From Rotaria socialis (taxonomy: Eukaryota > Rotifera > Eurotatoria > Philodinida > Philodinidae): DNA of 64,000 bases. Every line of letters starts with the position of its first letter. Positions within the stretch are counted from its first letter, which is position 1. Positions 25,983 to 38,500 of the stretch are shown piece by piece. The stretch spans positions 1 to 64,000 of the forward strand of contig CAJNYU010001130.1 in assembly GCA_905331475.1 (NCBI GenBank), written 5' to 3'. Below the pieces are notes generated by a model that saw only the letters and a program-made list of their open reading frames with translations, ran no database searches and had not been told where the DNA came from. Both the position numbers and the translations under genes were made by a program.

Positions 25983-27091
25983 CAGAGACCGAAACCGATG
26001 ACAAAAGTGCCATTCGATTCGGTTCGGCTTTTTAGAACTGTGATTCGATTCGATTCGGATTTTTCGGTCTTTTTAAAATTGTAATTCGATTCGATTCGGG
26101 TTTTCTGGTCTTTTTAAAATTGTAATTCGATTCGATTCGGCTAAAAATACGAAAAAAATCAATTCGATTCGATTCGATTCGACTCAAATTGGGTTTACAA
26201 AATATGGTATTCAGTATTGCATAGTATTTTTGTTTTCAGACTGTCATCTTAGAATGAGAATAGTCTGTCGATCTTCTATAGAAATATGTTGAATAAATAT
26301 AATTTATGAAGATATACATAAGAATTATTCATTTTTTTCAAGAAAGAACATAATATATAAATTAATGAACACATCTAAGTAGACTAATTAAATAATTTTA
26401 TTTTCTAATAGAACGAAGAAAAATAATATCATTTACTGTATATGGATCTATATTTACAGTTGACCATAGCCATACTTAATAAATGAAGAGGTTGATATCA
26501 AGACCCCAATCTCACTGGAAATGTGAATAAAGTTAAAGTCTTATTCAGTAATCTAATTGTTACATTAAGAGTTAAAATCACCTCTAAAGTATTATTTAAC
26601 TCTTAATGCACCAGTCACATGGCTTAATTCAACTATACTGTTAATTTACTTATCAGTGTGATTGGGGCCTAAATTGACTAACGAAAAAAGAAAGAAAGAT
26701 GGAACGCTCGTTGTAAGTGAGCATTTCTTATGCCAATCAAAATGCACTTGACCATGATAACGATATGAACAGAACAGGGATGACCATTAAATAAGCACGA
26801 CTGACAGAAACAAAGAAAGAGAAACAGTGGACGTCCTTTTTCATGCGTCATCTCTTATACTAGTCAACTGCTCTCGACCATAACACCAGAACAAAGAAAA
26901 TGATTTTCAATAGCCGAATGAAACTGAAGAAAAACGAATCGATTCGATTCGGCTTTTTTTCAATTTTTTTTATTCATTCGATTCGATTCGGTAGTTTTGA
27001 AGTTCCGTTCGGAATCGATTCGATTCGTCTGGGGCGAATCGAATCGAATCGAATCGAATTATTCGGCAATTCGATTCGATTTCGGTCTCTG
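25983..27091. mobile_element. Non-autonomous hAT-superfamily DNA transposon
   Basis: The 1109-bp element starts CAGAGACCGAAACCGA and ends with the complement (TCGATTTCGGTCTCTG), giving terminal inverted repeats of about 16 bp with one mismatch. CAGNG ends and an 8-bp target duplication (GTTTGCAT, 25975-25982 and 27092-27099) are the hAT hallmarks. Both subterminal regions are packed with GATTCG/CGAATC pentamer-hexamer repeats (left about 26012-26185, right about 26936-27082), a typical arrangement for transposase-binding sites. No transposase ORF is present, so it needs an autonomous partner. The intact termini suggest a fairly recent insertion. Confidence 0.9.
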
Positions 27092-27099
27092 GTTTGCAT
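27092..27099 (+). repeat. hAT target-site duplication, right copy
   Basis: GTTTGCAT, identical to the copy at 25975-25982, immediately after the right terminus GGTCTCTG. Confidence 0.85.
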
Positions 27100-28758
27100 G
27101 GATTAAAGCATTTCAACAAGCTATCGAAGGATTGCCTTATCTCGAAAAGATTTTCTGTTCGAATTATGAAGAAACGTCGTTTTCTGTATTTAAATTGTCA
27201 TGGATCAATTTGTGATATGAAAGAAACATCTAGTTGATATGATAGTTTTAGGTTATTGAAAATATTAAACACCGAAACTTCGTTGCAAGTACCAATCGAT
27301 TTCAGAAAATATCAGTGCAGTTAAGACAATTTATTTTTCTAATGTAAAATATTATCGCATGAACAACATTTTCAAATCTTCATCGATTCAGTAACTTTAC
27401 ATACGAAATAATCATGAGTAGCAGCATTTTAGATGCTTTAGATCAATATCAATATTGCAAAAATGCTATGCTTAATCCTATACGTTTTTTTTTCTTATTG
27501 TAGGTCATATACGAATACTACTCGAAATAATCAACATCAAATAATTTTAATATCATTTGATGATTTTGAATGTTAAGCAAATATAGAAATAAGGATGTAG
27601 AAAGTTGATGAAAGTCTTCATCAGATATACTATACTCTCAGCTGTGATAATTGGTTTACACAGGAAAGTTCTCTTGAAACAAAACAGTAATCAGGATGTA
27701 GAACACGTTATTTTGGTTAATTGCTAATATTTTCATTAAACAAAAATTAGAAAATTTCGAAAGGAAATGCGAGTGTTAGCTTTTTATAAGTTGTTCTTTA
27801 GCTAGTCTTTCTTGCGTCACTTTCTTAAAGCTAATTATTTTGTGATGAAGAGTGATAAATTACGAAACTTGGATATATTTATATACATAGTCTTTGAAAC
27901 AGACTTTTATTTAATACCCGTTTAGTCAGATACCCGACATAATATACAGATTTTTGAATTGTAGTTTTGTGTTCAAATACTTACTTAGACAAACACGGGA
28001 CCATATTAACACACAACAATGTGCGTATTTTATACTAGAAGAACGATAAAAATAAAGAATTTGTTATTTTTGTAAAATATTGGTTTACGCAGCTCATCGG
28101 CATCCTAACAAATATATTGACAAAGAATTTTTTCGTCGATTTTACAGATTCCAAAAACAAATTGTATCAAGATTTTTGAACATCCCAGACAGTGACAGTC
28201 CACAATTAAATATTAAATCTAAGTTAGACTTTGAATATTTCGTATGTCCAGGTATCTCAGTAGGACACCTTTGACACCACTAAAATAGATAAATATATAT
28301 GTAGTGAATAGGTAACAACACAATCAACGATTGAAAAATTCCTTTTGCTGAAACGGCATATTTAGCAAAAGATTTAATTTATTCCAAACTTATTTTTTGC
28401 AAATTTTTGAAGATAGTACAACTTGAAACCCAAATTTTTAACCATTCTAAAGTTTAGAACAATACGATAAACTGTATAAATATCATGATAAAAGTGTGCA
28501 TATTTTACGTTTTATTAAAAACATCAATCTGTCGTATTGAATAACCTTTTATTCTATTCATAATATCCTTTAGAGAGATGCATTTTTCTTAAATATAATT
28601 TGCTGTGTGGGTATGATTTATTTAATGAAATATAAAATTCAAGTGGAAAAATAAACAACATCCTGACTAGATACGAAAATTTGAACGGGCGAAGCACAAA
28701 TTAACGTAAAAAAGGGTTTTTACACAGTAAAACCCAAATAATTTTGTATTCCTGCACT

Positions 28759-31543
28759 CTAGACGTCTTCATTTTCATTAACTCTATTAACTAGTAGTAC
28801 TTTTGAGTTCAAGACTTCACGTTGACTTCGTCGCCACTATAAAAATAGAAAATATAAATACAACAGTCAAACACTATCACCAAGAAAATAAAATCATACT
28901 TGAAAAAATATATACAAGGAAGTTAACGTAACAAGTAAAAGACTAAGCGATGGTAAAATAAATTTTATATAAGACGCAACATCCAATGATACTAATATTA
29001 TTGATAATAAACGATGAATTTTTGGTGTCAGCCTGGCTTCATCATCAAACCATACAATTGGCATTATAATTGGCTTGACTGATTTTAATAAACTACACAA
29101 ACGAATCTTTCAAAATGATCTTTCAAACAAAAATTTAAAACAAAACATCTACGAACTGAAGTTTTTTTATATTTGGCATATAAAAACTCAATTGTAATCG
29201 AACATTAACATCAAAGGGAACACTAGTTACCTGTAGAAAATCAAAAACAGATAAAAAGTGGTTTCAAATACAAATCATTTTAGGTCTAAATACCGGATCA
29301 AAACTCATGATGAATGCATGTTTATTTTTATTTGGTTGCATGCCATGAACATCTTGTCGGAATTTTTCATCTGCTTGAAAAAAATGAGGTGAAGAAATGA
29401 AACCCCATACTCCTATGATGAAAAAAAAGAAAAGTTATTTTTCAATAGCCAAGTATTTTCCTTTACCTAAGTAGCAAGTACTAATATTCAATACACCATC
29501 GCCTAAACAAGGGCCATGACCACAAAAACCACGATTTTCTTCTCGAGACATGTTAAATACATCGGCAGACAAATGGTAATCGTATAAGGTAACATAACCA
29601 TCTTTTCTTTCTCGTAAAAATGATAAATAATATGAGCTAATCAAAAAGTATTCGTTTTTAATTTTTTCGACAAGAAGATTTTCCGACGTAACTCACCGAC
29701 ACATATCAGCACTATATGAATAAACCTTTTTATCCTTTTTTAAATTTGGTGGAAATAAAGATCCATCTGAAGTTAATTGTTATTTTTTCACAAGAAGAAA
29801 GACATGAAATTTTTAATACACAAAAATATTTACCTGTTCCATTCAGCATATTTGCTTGAGGTGTAGACCAATAATTTAACGTACTAAATATTACAAAAAC
29901 AAAACACATTCAGATTTAGTTATTTGCAGGTTTTAAACAAATTTTACCTAACACCATTGAATGTAATAATTTTTGCTACTTGAGTTATATCATTAATTCC
30001 AGTCTGAATAGTAAAATTTTGATAATAGGAAGTATTTCTCTAAATAAATGATTGATAAACTTTAATAATACTGAAAAAAATATATGAATTTAAATTACAG
30101 CTTGTAATATTCCAAATTTATCGTCTTTTAATACACCAGGTTTCACTTTACTAGCTGTTTCAATTAATGGATCTGTATAACCTAATCAATTGAAATAAAA
30201 ATTCAATTTTTGGAGAAAAAGATTAACGAGTTTTTTTTTCATTAAATTTTACCTTCCATTAATTGTTTTACGGTAACATTAACAAATAGTTGTGTTTCTA
30301 GTAGTTCAATAAAAAAATTAATACCTTCTTGCATCTCTTTACTATAAAATTGCACTTCATAAGCCATAGCCTGTTAAAAAGTAGAACTATCTAACAATTG
30401 TAAACTACGGGAGACTTTACCATTAATGGTACATTGATAACAGAGACATATTCATCATCGGGACCAATTGATTGATTTCGATCAAAATAAAGTGTCGTAC
30501 TTGGAATGTAAGAAAGTCTGTCGAAACCATCACTATAAGTAATACTTGATCGATTCCATTCTTCTCTAAAAGAATACTTTTATTTGAGTATTTTTTATTA
30601 GTAAATTAATATATGTATATATGCTATACCGATAAACATAGGGTCCACGTTCAACTAACTCTGGTATGGCACCATTTTGTACTGCAATAGGGTTGGTACA
30701 ATGCCATATATACATTTTTCGATGTATAGTAGCTGGTGGATTTTGCCAAAATCTACGGCCTTCTCGATTTTGAACAATAGCCATTTTCTAGAAAATATGT
30801 CCTGTTTTTTATTCATTGGCGGAAAAAAGACGATAGAACGAACGTGTGCAAGTATATTATTCACTAATGGATCAAGTAGGACCAGTAAAATAATTCCCAA
30901 AATTAAACCCAGAAAACTAAGTATAAAACAAACTGAACATTTGTAATTTGTTCGGAACGGCTTGAATGGCGACATTTCAGATAGCGTGTCTGGTAAACCG
31001 TTGTGTGCTAGAATATAAACGAAAGTAAAAGTTTCTTATCTTATGGGACTATTCGTGTGACGCAATAGATACAGCTCTCTTGTCCTTGTATATGATAGAT
31101 TGTGCTTGTCGAAATCGTACTTGCGTAAATCCTTTATCATCGATTTCAAATGATTATATGAAAAGACAAAATAACATTAGCGATAATACGAATGAAAGGA
31201 GAATCCTAATAGTGATCGAACATGAAAATGCATTCAGTTGAAATACCCACGAATGACTCAGTAACAACATAACTATTATATAACTGTCACATGTCAGAAT
31301 ACTGTAAGATGTTAATTATAGAGACAAAAAATCACGATAGAACGAAAGCAAAGAAGTACTGTATTCGCAATTATATTAAAAAACAAAAAAATGAATTCGC
31401 TTACATTTCTGACCATCATCATCTTCATGGAATTGTAAACTTGTAATTCCACCTTTTTCTTTGAAAATATCATGTGATGGATATACGCTTTCAATAAGTC
31501 TTCTTTTACTTTCCGTTCTTTCGTTATCGCCAACATCGGTCAT
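28759..31543 (-). CDS. CD36/SCARB-family scavenger receptor
   Basis: Fourteen exons on the minus strand: 31405-31543, 30844-31007, 30630-30787, 30421-30565, 30253-30370, 30099-30181, 29948-30039, 29834-29883, 29697-29766, 29467-29636, 29294-29412, 29157-29230, 28900-29092, 28759-28836; 550 residues, exact codon sum. Topology is that of CD36: an N-terminal membrane span (CFILSFLGLILGIILLVLL), a large ectodomain and a second span (LPSLSLLLVTLTSLYIFF) with a short cytosolic tail. Family landmarks are FWQNPP..MYIWHCTNP, VERGPYVYR, TLNYWSTPQANMLNGT, ADMCRSYYLSF, FCGHGPCLGDGVLNIS and SSPHFFQAD. Family members bind lipids, lipoproteins and modified ligands at the plasma membrane or in lysosomes. The cytosolic N-terminus (about 58 residues before the first span) is much longer than in CD36; the exon-2 Met (MSPFKPFR) is an alternative start. 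Two donors are GTTCGT (after exons 2 and 12), so those junctions are less certain. Confidence 0.88.
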
Positions 31544-32879
31544 ATTGATAATAGATAAGAAGAGTGGTGTTTGTTTTTTTAAATAAAATAAAAAATTATA
31601 TCAAGAATCGATTTGTTGTTTTTCAACAAAGTAGATGTGTATCAATTAGATCTACAAAATATGAATCATAGAAAATGAATGAATTGCAAGATTCTTTTTT
31701 TGTTCTTCGTTTCTTTTTTTTCGTTCTATACCAAGTACTTTGGAGAAACTTAAAAAAACATCGCCTTTATGTTTTAAGGTTATGTAAAATACTGCTTATA
31801 TAATCATCAAAATATGCTTACAACAGAAATAATATGCTTCTTGAGTAATGCGATAATATGCTGACTATGGAGTTATGTAATGAAAATAGTTATATTGAAT
31901 ATTTTGTCTGCCTAAATATACAATGAAATCCTACATATTTTATTTCTATTAAAAACATAGAAATAAGTAAGAAAACACTGGACAATATCTCATATTTATG
32001 TTCGTCAGTTTAAAAGAAGATTAGAAGAAGCGACGTGTCAGAGGAGCATACGCTTCGATCACGATACTGAAAGAAACTAGCACGAAGGTTGGGATGCAAA
32101 AGTAGAGGAATATAAACGGTGAAATTCAACCAAGAAAAAAGAACTATCAGTTTACTACTGTGACATAACGGATTATTTAGTATTATCAGTCATACATTTG
32201 TTTTCTATAAAAACACATTTGATACTTATTCGAATGATTTACTGTCAGGTATAGTGTTGTAACTGTATAATTAATGAACATGAAATACTGAATTATCTTT
32301 TGTTCTTTAGATTGAAATATCATTTATCATCTAACATGAATTTATCGATGTCATTGACAGATTGATTTTGATCAAACTATTTAAAAAAATAAAAAAACAA
32401 AGTGAAGATACCTTTTCACTTTTTGAAGCACACATAACACTCGGATTTAAATCCGAGGTTTTCGCATTTATTCTATAAGACATATATCTCATCAAGATAC
32501 ATCCATTGTCACTAAATTGCAAGGAGATAATACAGGCGTGCTAAGTTAGAATGAACCACACTGTATGCGACCCTATCCGGTGACCACTGACTCTACTCTC
32601 AGAGTGATATAATATCATTAGAAATTACAGAAATTGAGTTCAGATTCGCGTCTAGGTTGGAAGACCGGGTATGACGAGTTACTTTTGAATGGATTTGCGT
32701 TTGTATCTAGCGGGATTACGATCGTAAGCAACCTCATGAATCTATAAGAGATATATGATAGATACACCCATCAGTATTTTCCTAATAAATCACCAATATT
32801 AATAGCTGTCGAGTTCGGGTTTTTACTTTTCGATAACCTTTTTGCCTAGCTACAAAATCAGGCATTTGGAAAACCCCAA

Positions 32880-33310
32880 AACTACTGGTCATCAGAGACA
32901 TATCTAGACAATTTGGTTTCTGGACGCAGTTTTTATGCATTTTGAGATCTCTTTCAGGCAGTGTTTCGTTAGAAAGCTACGATTTGATTCAAAATTAATA
33001 TCAGATTCAAAATCAGTATTAAAAACTGAGTCGATTTATATATGTTGTGAATAATTCTGAGAAAAAATCCCTGTACCTCCCCCCCCCTCAGGGATGTCTG
33101 GCCAATAATGACAATTTTTTCGATAACTCAGCGATTTCTTCACGGATCCTTCTCATCTTCGATGTCGACTGAGATATTGATGAGATCATTCTGCGTACAA
33201 AATTTCATGCCAATTGAATGAGGTTTTCAAAAGTTATCGTGTTAACGGACTGACGGACACGCTGACCGAATCTAGAGTGTACTCACTATTTGAGTACACA
33301 AAAGACAAAT
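32880..33310. repeat. Probable degraded interspersed repeat
   Basis: Base composition shifts here from its surroundings: a C8 run near 33079, then a stretch that includes AAAGTTATCGTGTTAACGGA and GACGGACACGCTGACCG. Wording of this kind (a GTTATCGTGTNAACGGAC box followed by GACGGAC units) resembles interspersed repeats I have seen in other invertebrate genomes. No termini or coding sequence were found, so class and limits are guesses. Confidence 0.3.
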
Positions 33311-33524
33311 AGATACCGAGCCTGTTCAACATTTGAAAAAAACTAAAATTCATCATCTATAAGAACTTGATGAGCGCTATTTGCGTGTTCTATAACGAGC
33401 ATGAAAGCATGTGAGAAGTTTTTCCCTCATTCACTGCAACTCTAAGTATGGTTGATTATTCGCCCAACTTAAGCACAATAAACTAAGAAAGATTTCTAAT
33501 TGTTTTTGTCGAAAATGAAGTGTT

Positions 33525-34015
33525 CATCATCATCATTCGACTGCAAATAACCTGGGTTTGCAGGCGACAACAATCTTACGCCATTCTTCCCTATTGACAG
33601 CAGTCTTCCGGATTTCTTCGATGGTTGGTGGTGTGTCGTTGTTGATCAGTCTTGCGACGTAATCAGGATAGTTTAAGCGTGGGCGACCTCCGCACGTTGT
33701 AGGTGGATATTGTGATGGCCTTGTGATGAATTTTTGTATTTTTTGTGTTTTTATTTTTGTTTGTGTTTGTTCGGGTCGTCGATGCTTTCTCAAAGACAGG
33801 TGCCTGCCTTATCATAGGCTCGGATTTTTGTGAAATCCTCGCATGCATACGACGAGACGAAAGACTGTTGCCCGGAATGGGTTCTTCGATTATTGTTTTC
33901 GGAGTCATTGTGAAGGTCATCTCGGGTGACTAACCCTGAGATGCTTACCAGAGCCCATCTTGGCCGTCGTAAAACGACGTTTCCATCCGACACTGCGAGG
34001 AAGTGAAGGGTTGGG
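33525..34015 (-). mobile_element. Internally deleted LINE retrotransposon (RTE-like ends)
   Basis: A 491-bp minus-strand insertion. Its 5' part encodes the start of an AP-endonuclease domain (ITISTYNVRR, about 33680); directly after it the frame switches to the extreme C-terminus of a LINE reverse-transcriptase protein (GRPRLNYPDYVARLIN ... REEWRKIVVACKP) ending at 33533. The stop codon opens a (TGA)n tail as in RTE-clade elements. So nearly all of endonuclease and RT is missing. Flanking direct repeats of about 21-22 bp (33504-33524 and 34016-34037, both starting TTTTGTCG and ending AATGAAGTGTT, one indel and one mismatch) mark it as a target-primed insertion. It cannot encode an active enzyme. 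Confidence 0.78.
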
Positions 34016-35502
34016 TTTTGTCGGACAATGAAGTGTTATCAAACAAAATATCTTGAGAAGTATCAATTTTATAGTTAAACCAATCCAAATGTGTTATCTG
34101 TCTGTAACTTCAGTAAAAAGTCAACGTGACTTTCTAATCAACTCTAAAAAGCTGTTGAGTTATCCACAAATCTAACACCGGTATCATTTTTAGAGAAAAT
34201 ATTTCATTGTGTAGCTATCTATTATGCCAATGCAATAAATCAATGAAATAACTACAAGAAAATTATTATTACATAATATAAAATAGATCTAATGTTTTTC
34301 ATTTGAAAATCAATTAAAGCAGATATGGAATAATCAGAAATGGAATTCTCTATATAGAACCAGAGTCAGAGTTTTCTCAAGCGATTAATATTGTAGAGTT
34401 CAGTGAACTGTATCAAATGAAACATATTAAGCACAACTCACTCAGTTTAACTATTTAATATCATGAAGTGAACTTGACAATTACAAAGACTATCCTTCTA
34501 ATAGAGTCACAAGTGAATGTATGCGTATTTCTTAAGTAATAATGATTAATTTTCTTGCCCGAGGAAATACACACCACTATTTTATTCGGTATGAAATCTC
34601 AAGGACAAGAATATTTCAAAGACCTTATTTGCACACCAGGGGTTTGTGATTATTGTACGGTATACAAGATTTCTATATTCTAAAAACATAGGCTGACTAC
34701 CTTCCAGGGTTGAAAATTATTGCTCCAAAAGACAAAATCTGAATAAAACACCCTCCCAATTAAATCTTGAGAATACATACGAACTTTTAGATCCTTCGAC
34801 TTTTCTAAAGGATATAATTGCAATTTTACTCTTCAATGGTAGTAGTAGAAAAACATGAAAATCAAAAAATGTTCGTCCTAGTGAAATCTTGTATTAATAA
34901 TTTAGTTCTATAGAATAGTGTTTTTGTTGGAATAGATTCACATATCTAATTGTTTTTCGAAAATTACATTCTTCATCTTTTTCTATTCCATCATGTACCT
35001 TTCAATAAACATGATATTAATTCTCAATCTTGCAAATACAATTATTTTTATCTTTTCATTTAATATTCTTCTCATTTCTCTTAAAACATGTGTTTAATTC
35101 AATAGCTGAAACGATTGCTGAGGAAATACGAAGTTCAACTTGCACGTAGGCTGTTTTTGCTCTCTTGAGTCAAACGTTCAATCAATCTGAATGATCAATT
35201 CATAAATAAGATAGTGAATATATATATATATATAAGATAGGAAGTAGAACAAGACTAAGACATGAAAACTATGAACATAGATGACACACACATAAAACTC
35301 ATACAAGTGAATAGAAGAAGAAAAGGACAAAGTTTAGAACGTCGACATAGATGGATTGTAGATCAATGACATTTAGAAGTATTTGTTTCCTATCTATCGA
35401 CGATAAGATGATGGTGATTGAAAGAGACGAAATAAATGTCGCTGTGGTGGTGATGAAACAAATGAATCTAAAAAAGAAAGATATGTTGATTATTTTTCTC
35501 AT

Positions 35503-38500
35503 TTATATAATTCTAACTCTTTTCTTACTCGGTGGTAATTGATTGAATGATTGAGCATATTGTTGATCAGCAACAGTTGAATCTTGATCGTATGGTGATG
35601 CATGTATATTATTTGACATTAAACGTTGTTTATGTTTTAAACGACGGCTTCCTTTAATCGTGGATGATGGTGAAAACATTGGATAAGTCGTTGGTGTTTC
35701 TTGATACGTATTATATCTTTTAGTAACAAAAGTTATAAATACCAATAAAAATTATTATTTTTTTAATAGTATTTCTTACCTTAAATCATTTGATGGTATA
35801 CGTGGATAATAATCTTGATAACGATAATCACTAGAAATAAATGGATGAGTTGGTATTGTTTCTGATTGAGTATTCTGATTTATTTTATACCTCGTTGGAC
35901 GTATGAATGATGGACTTTCTACTCGATCGCACACTTTAGTTTCTTGATTCCAATGTAAACCAGGTGCACATGGTCGAACATGAAGTAAATCACCATCACA
36001 TTGTAGAAAAGCACGAGAATTAAATGCAAATGGATAAAATCGTTCTTGATTATTAAATACACCCATACATGGATTTGGTACAGTATCTAAATGTAAAAAA
36101 AAGGAAAAATGTGTTTGTTGCTTTTTAAGTTGCAAAAATGAATTTAATAGACGTACTATGTGTACAAGTTAAACCATAAGATTGTTGTTTGTCACAAATG
36201 CAAATATAATCTTGTTTATAATCACTTGTTACTAATGTGTGACATTGATTACCTTCACCACATGGATTAGATGCACATGATGATACGGGTATTTCACAAC
36301 GTTCACCTGTCCATAGTCCCTGGCATGTACATGTAAATGTTGTTGGACTTGTTGAATGACATTCACCATTATTCATACATGGTTGTTCTTGTTCACAAAT
36401 TGATTTAATGTTGATTTTTTCACATTTATCATCATCTGCATTATAAATAAAACTTGTCGGACAGTTCATTATTTCATATTTATTTTCATTTAAACATGAA
36501 ATATATTTTGTTGGATCTGTTGGATGTCGAACATTGACATTTATAGATTTACCAATACAAGGTGAGGCTAAAATTAATTTATTTTAAATTAAAAAAAAAC
36601 GCACATAAATAGTTCAATGATAGCATACCACCGTCGTTTTCTACAGAAAGTAATGTATTTTCATCGTCATCTGAAACGACTTGACGTTTTTTACGACTAT
36701 TATCTTGCTCATCACTGTCATTATCAGATTTTGAGTTATCATTCCTATGAAAAGAGAAATAAAGAAAGATAATTTTACTTTTCAAGGAACAAAACTAATT
36801 TACGAACTTGTTATTCGGTGATGCTTTTGACGTATTGGAATCATCTTCATCTTTATCTTCATCTTCATCTTCATCTTCATCTTCATTGGAACTATAAAGG
36901 GTTAAAATAAAATAGAATCAATTAAAAATATCATAGAACTTACGAATTTGGTTTTTCATCCTCATCTTCATCATTATCATCGTTATTGTTAGTAGAGCCC
37001 TGTTTCTTACTACTTTGACTGATATGAGTAAGACAAAATTGCAGTAAGAAATGAAATACTTTTCGATTCGATAAAGTTACTTACGATCCTTTTATTTTAC
37101 CATAAATACCAATAGGTGGAAATTGTCCAGGAAAGCCACCATACAAGTTTGTAGCCCATGAGGAACCACCAGGAGCACCGTGCAGAGGAGGAAAACCAAT
37201 ATTGCCGCTAAAAAAATAAGATCATCCGTAGTTTTTGCTAGAATTGTTTTATATCATCTTGTAGAATTAAAATAATTAATATGCACTTTACTAATGAAGC
37301 ATTTTATTTAGACCATAAACTTACTTATAATGTAATCTGTCCATCAATTCTGATGTACTAAAAATTATTTCGGGTCCTTTGGCAGACACTGATTGTCCGC
37401 CAGTCGATGATCCATCGGAAGATACTTGAGGTTGATCGAAAGGTCCAAATGATGAATCACTGAAAATAGGTGGTGGGCCAGGAACTATGAAGAAATGAAA
37501 TAAAAAATAAGATGAGAAACCATTAAGAAGATAAGTTACTGAATGTAGCTGGTATTTTCATAGGAAGAGGTGGAAGCAATGGTCCACCAAGTGGTATTGG
37601 AAGAGATGGAAGAATGGGAGGTATGAATGGTGGTAGCTTTGGTGTTTGAGGTGGTTGCCATATTGGTGGATATATTGACGGATACATTATCTGTTGTGGA
37701 AACGTTGGCTGAGGCATTACTGGTGATCGAACCATTGGATAATTCATTGGTGATGATGGCCACATGTATGGTGAATAATAATTTGGCATGACTGGCGGCG
37801 ATACAATTGGCTTATTCAGTGGTGGTAATCGTGTATAAATTGGTGGAGGCATTGGTGGTGGTAGTGGTGGTGATAAAACTTGTTGAGGTACTGTTTGTTG
37901 GAGTGGTGGCGAAAAAATCGATCGTGACATATCGTGCGACAACGTTGGGTACCTATTAAAATTATAGGACAGAAATGTATGCATATGTACATATATTATG
38001 TTGTATAGTGTAGGACATACTGTATTGGTCCGAATGGATAAATCATTGTAGGAGCAGATTGTGGACTAAATTGAGTAAGTATATAGGTATAGATATATTT
38101 AAATAAACGAATTATAAATAGCATACGCAGCTGGTGGTGAGGCATAAGGACCTGCAATTCCGATTGGACCTGAGAAACCTGGTAATGGAGTATAACCTGG
38201 AGCCGGTGGGCCTAATTAAAAAAATACAAGTTGAAGATAAAATCTGATGTGACAAACGAGCACAAAACAAATTACTTACCTAAGGGTACGTTTAATCTCT
38301 TGAAATTTGGAAATGGATTATTTTCTTTTGCTATTTTTTTTAGTTGATTAAGTGAACGTTTTTCTCGTCGAGATGAATGATATGATGGACTCTTAGGATT
38401 GTTGTTACTGTTAGACAAATCATCAGAATTATTATCATCAACTGGATCGGGAACTGTCGACCAATCACAAACATTTATGAGTGCATTCCAAACAAGATCA

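Larger units (their letters stand above)
25508..28758. other. Intergenic region carrying a hAT element
   Basis: Apart from the hAT element at 25983-27091, no gene was recognised. A 64-codon plus-strand ORF at 28080-28274 (AHRHPNKYIDKEFFRRFYRF...) has non-AT-driven composition and could be a decayed coding fragment, but it lacks splice context and family resemblance. Confidence 0.5.
31544..35502. other. Intergenic region with old repeats
   Basis: No cellular gene was recognised. The interval contains a deleted LINE copy (33525-34015) and a less AT-rich stretch around 32540-33310 that looks like degraded repeat sequence. A TA run lies at about 35216-35234. Confidence 0.5.

Noticed and set aside
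26900..27215. Ile/Arg/Phe/Ser-rich ORFs (SIRFG, RIESNR repeats) at the right end of the hAT element
   Set aside because: They are direct translations of the GATTCG/CGAATC subterminal arrays, not a protein.
28080..28274. 64-codon ORF in the 25.5-28.8 kb intergenic region
   Set aside because: Amino-acid composition looks coding-like, but there is no family match, no continuing exon and no start context. Mentioned only as a possible decayed fragment.
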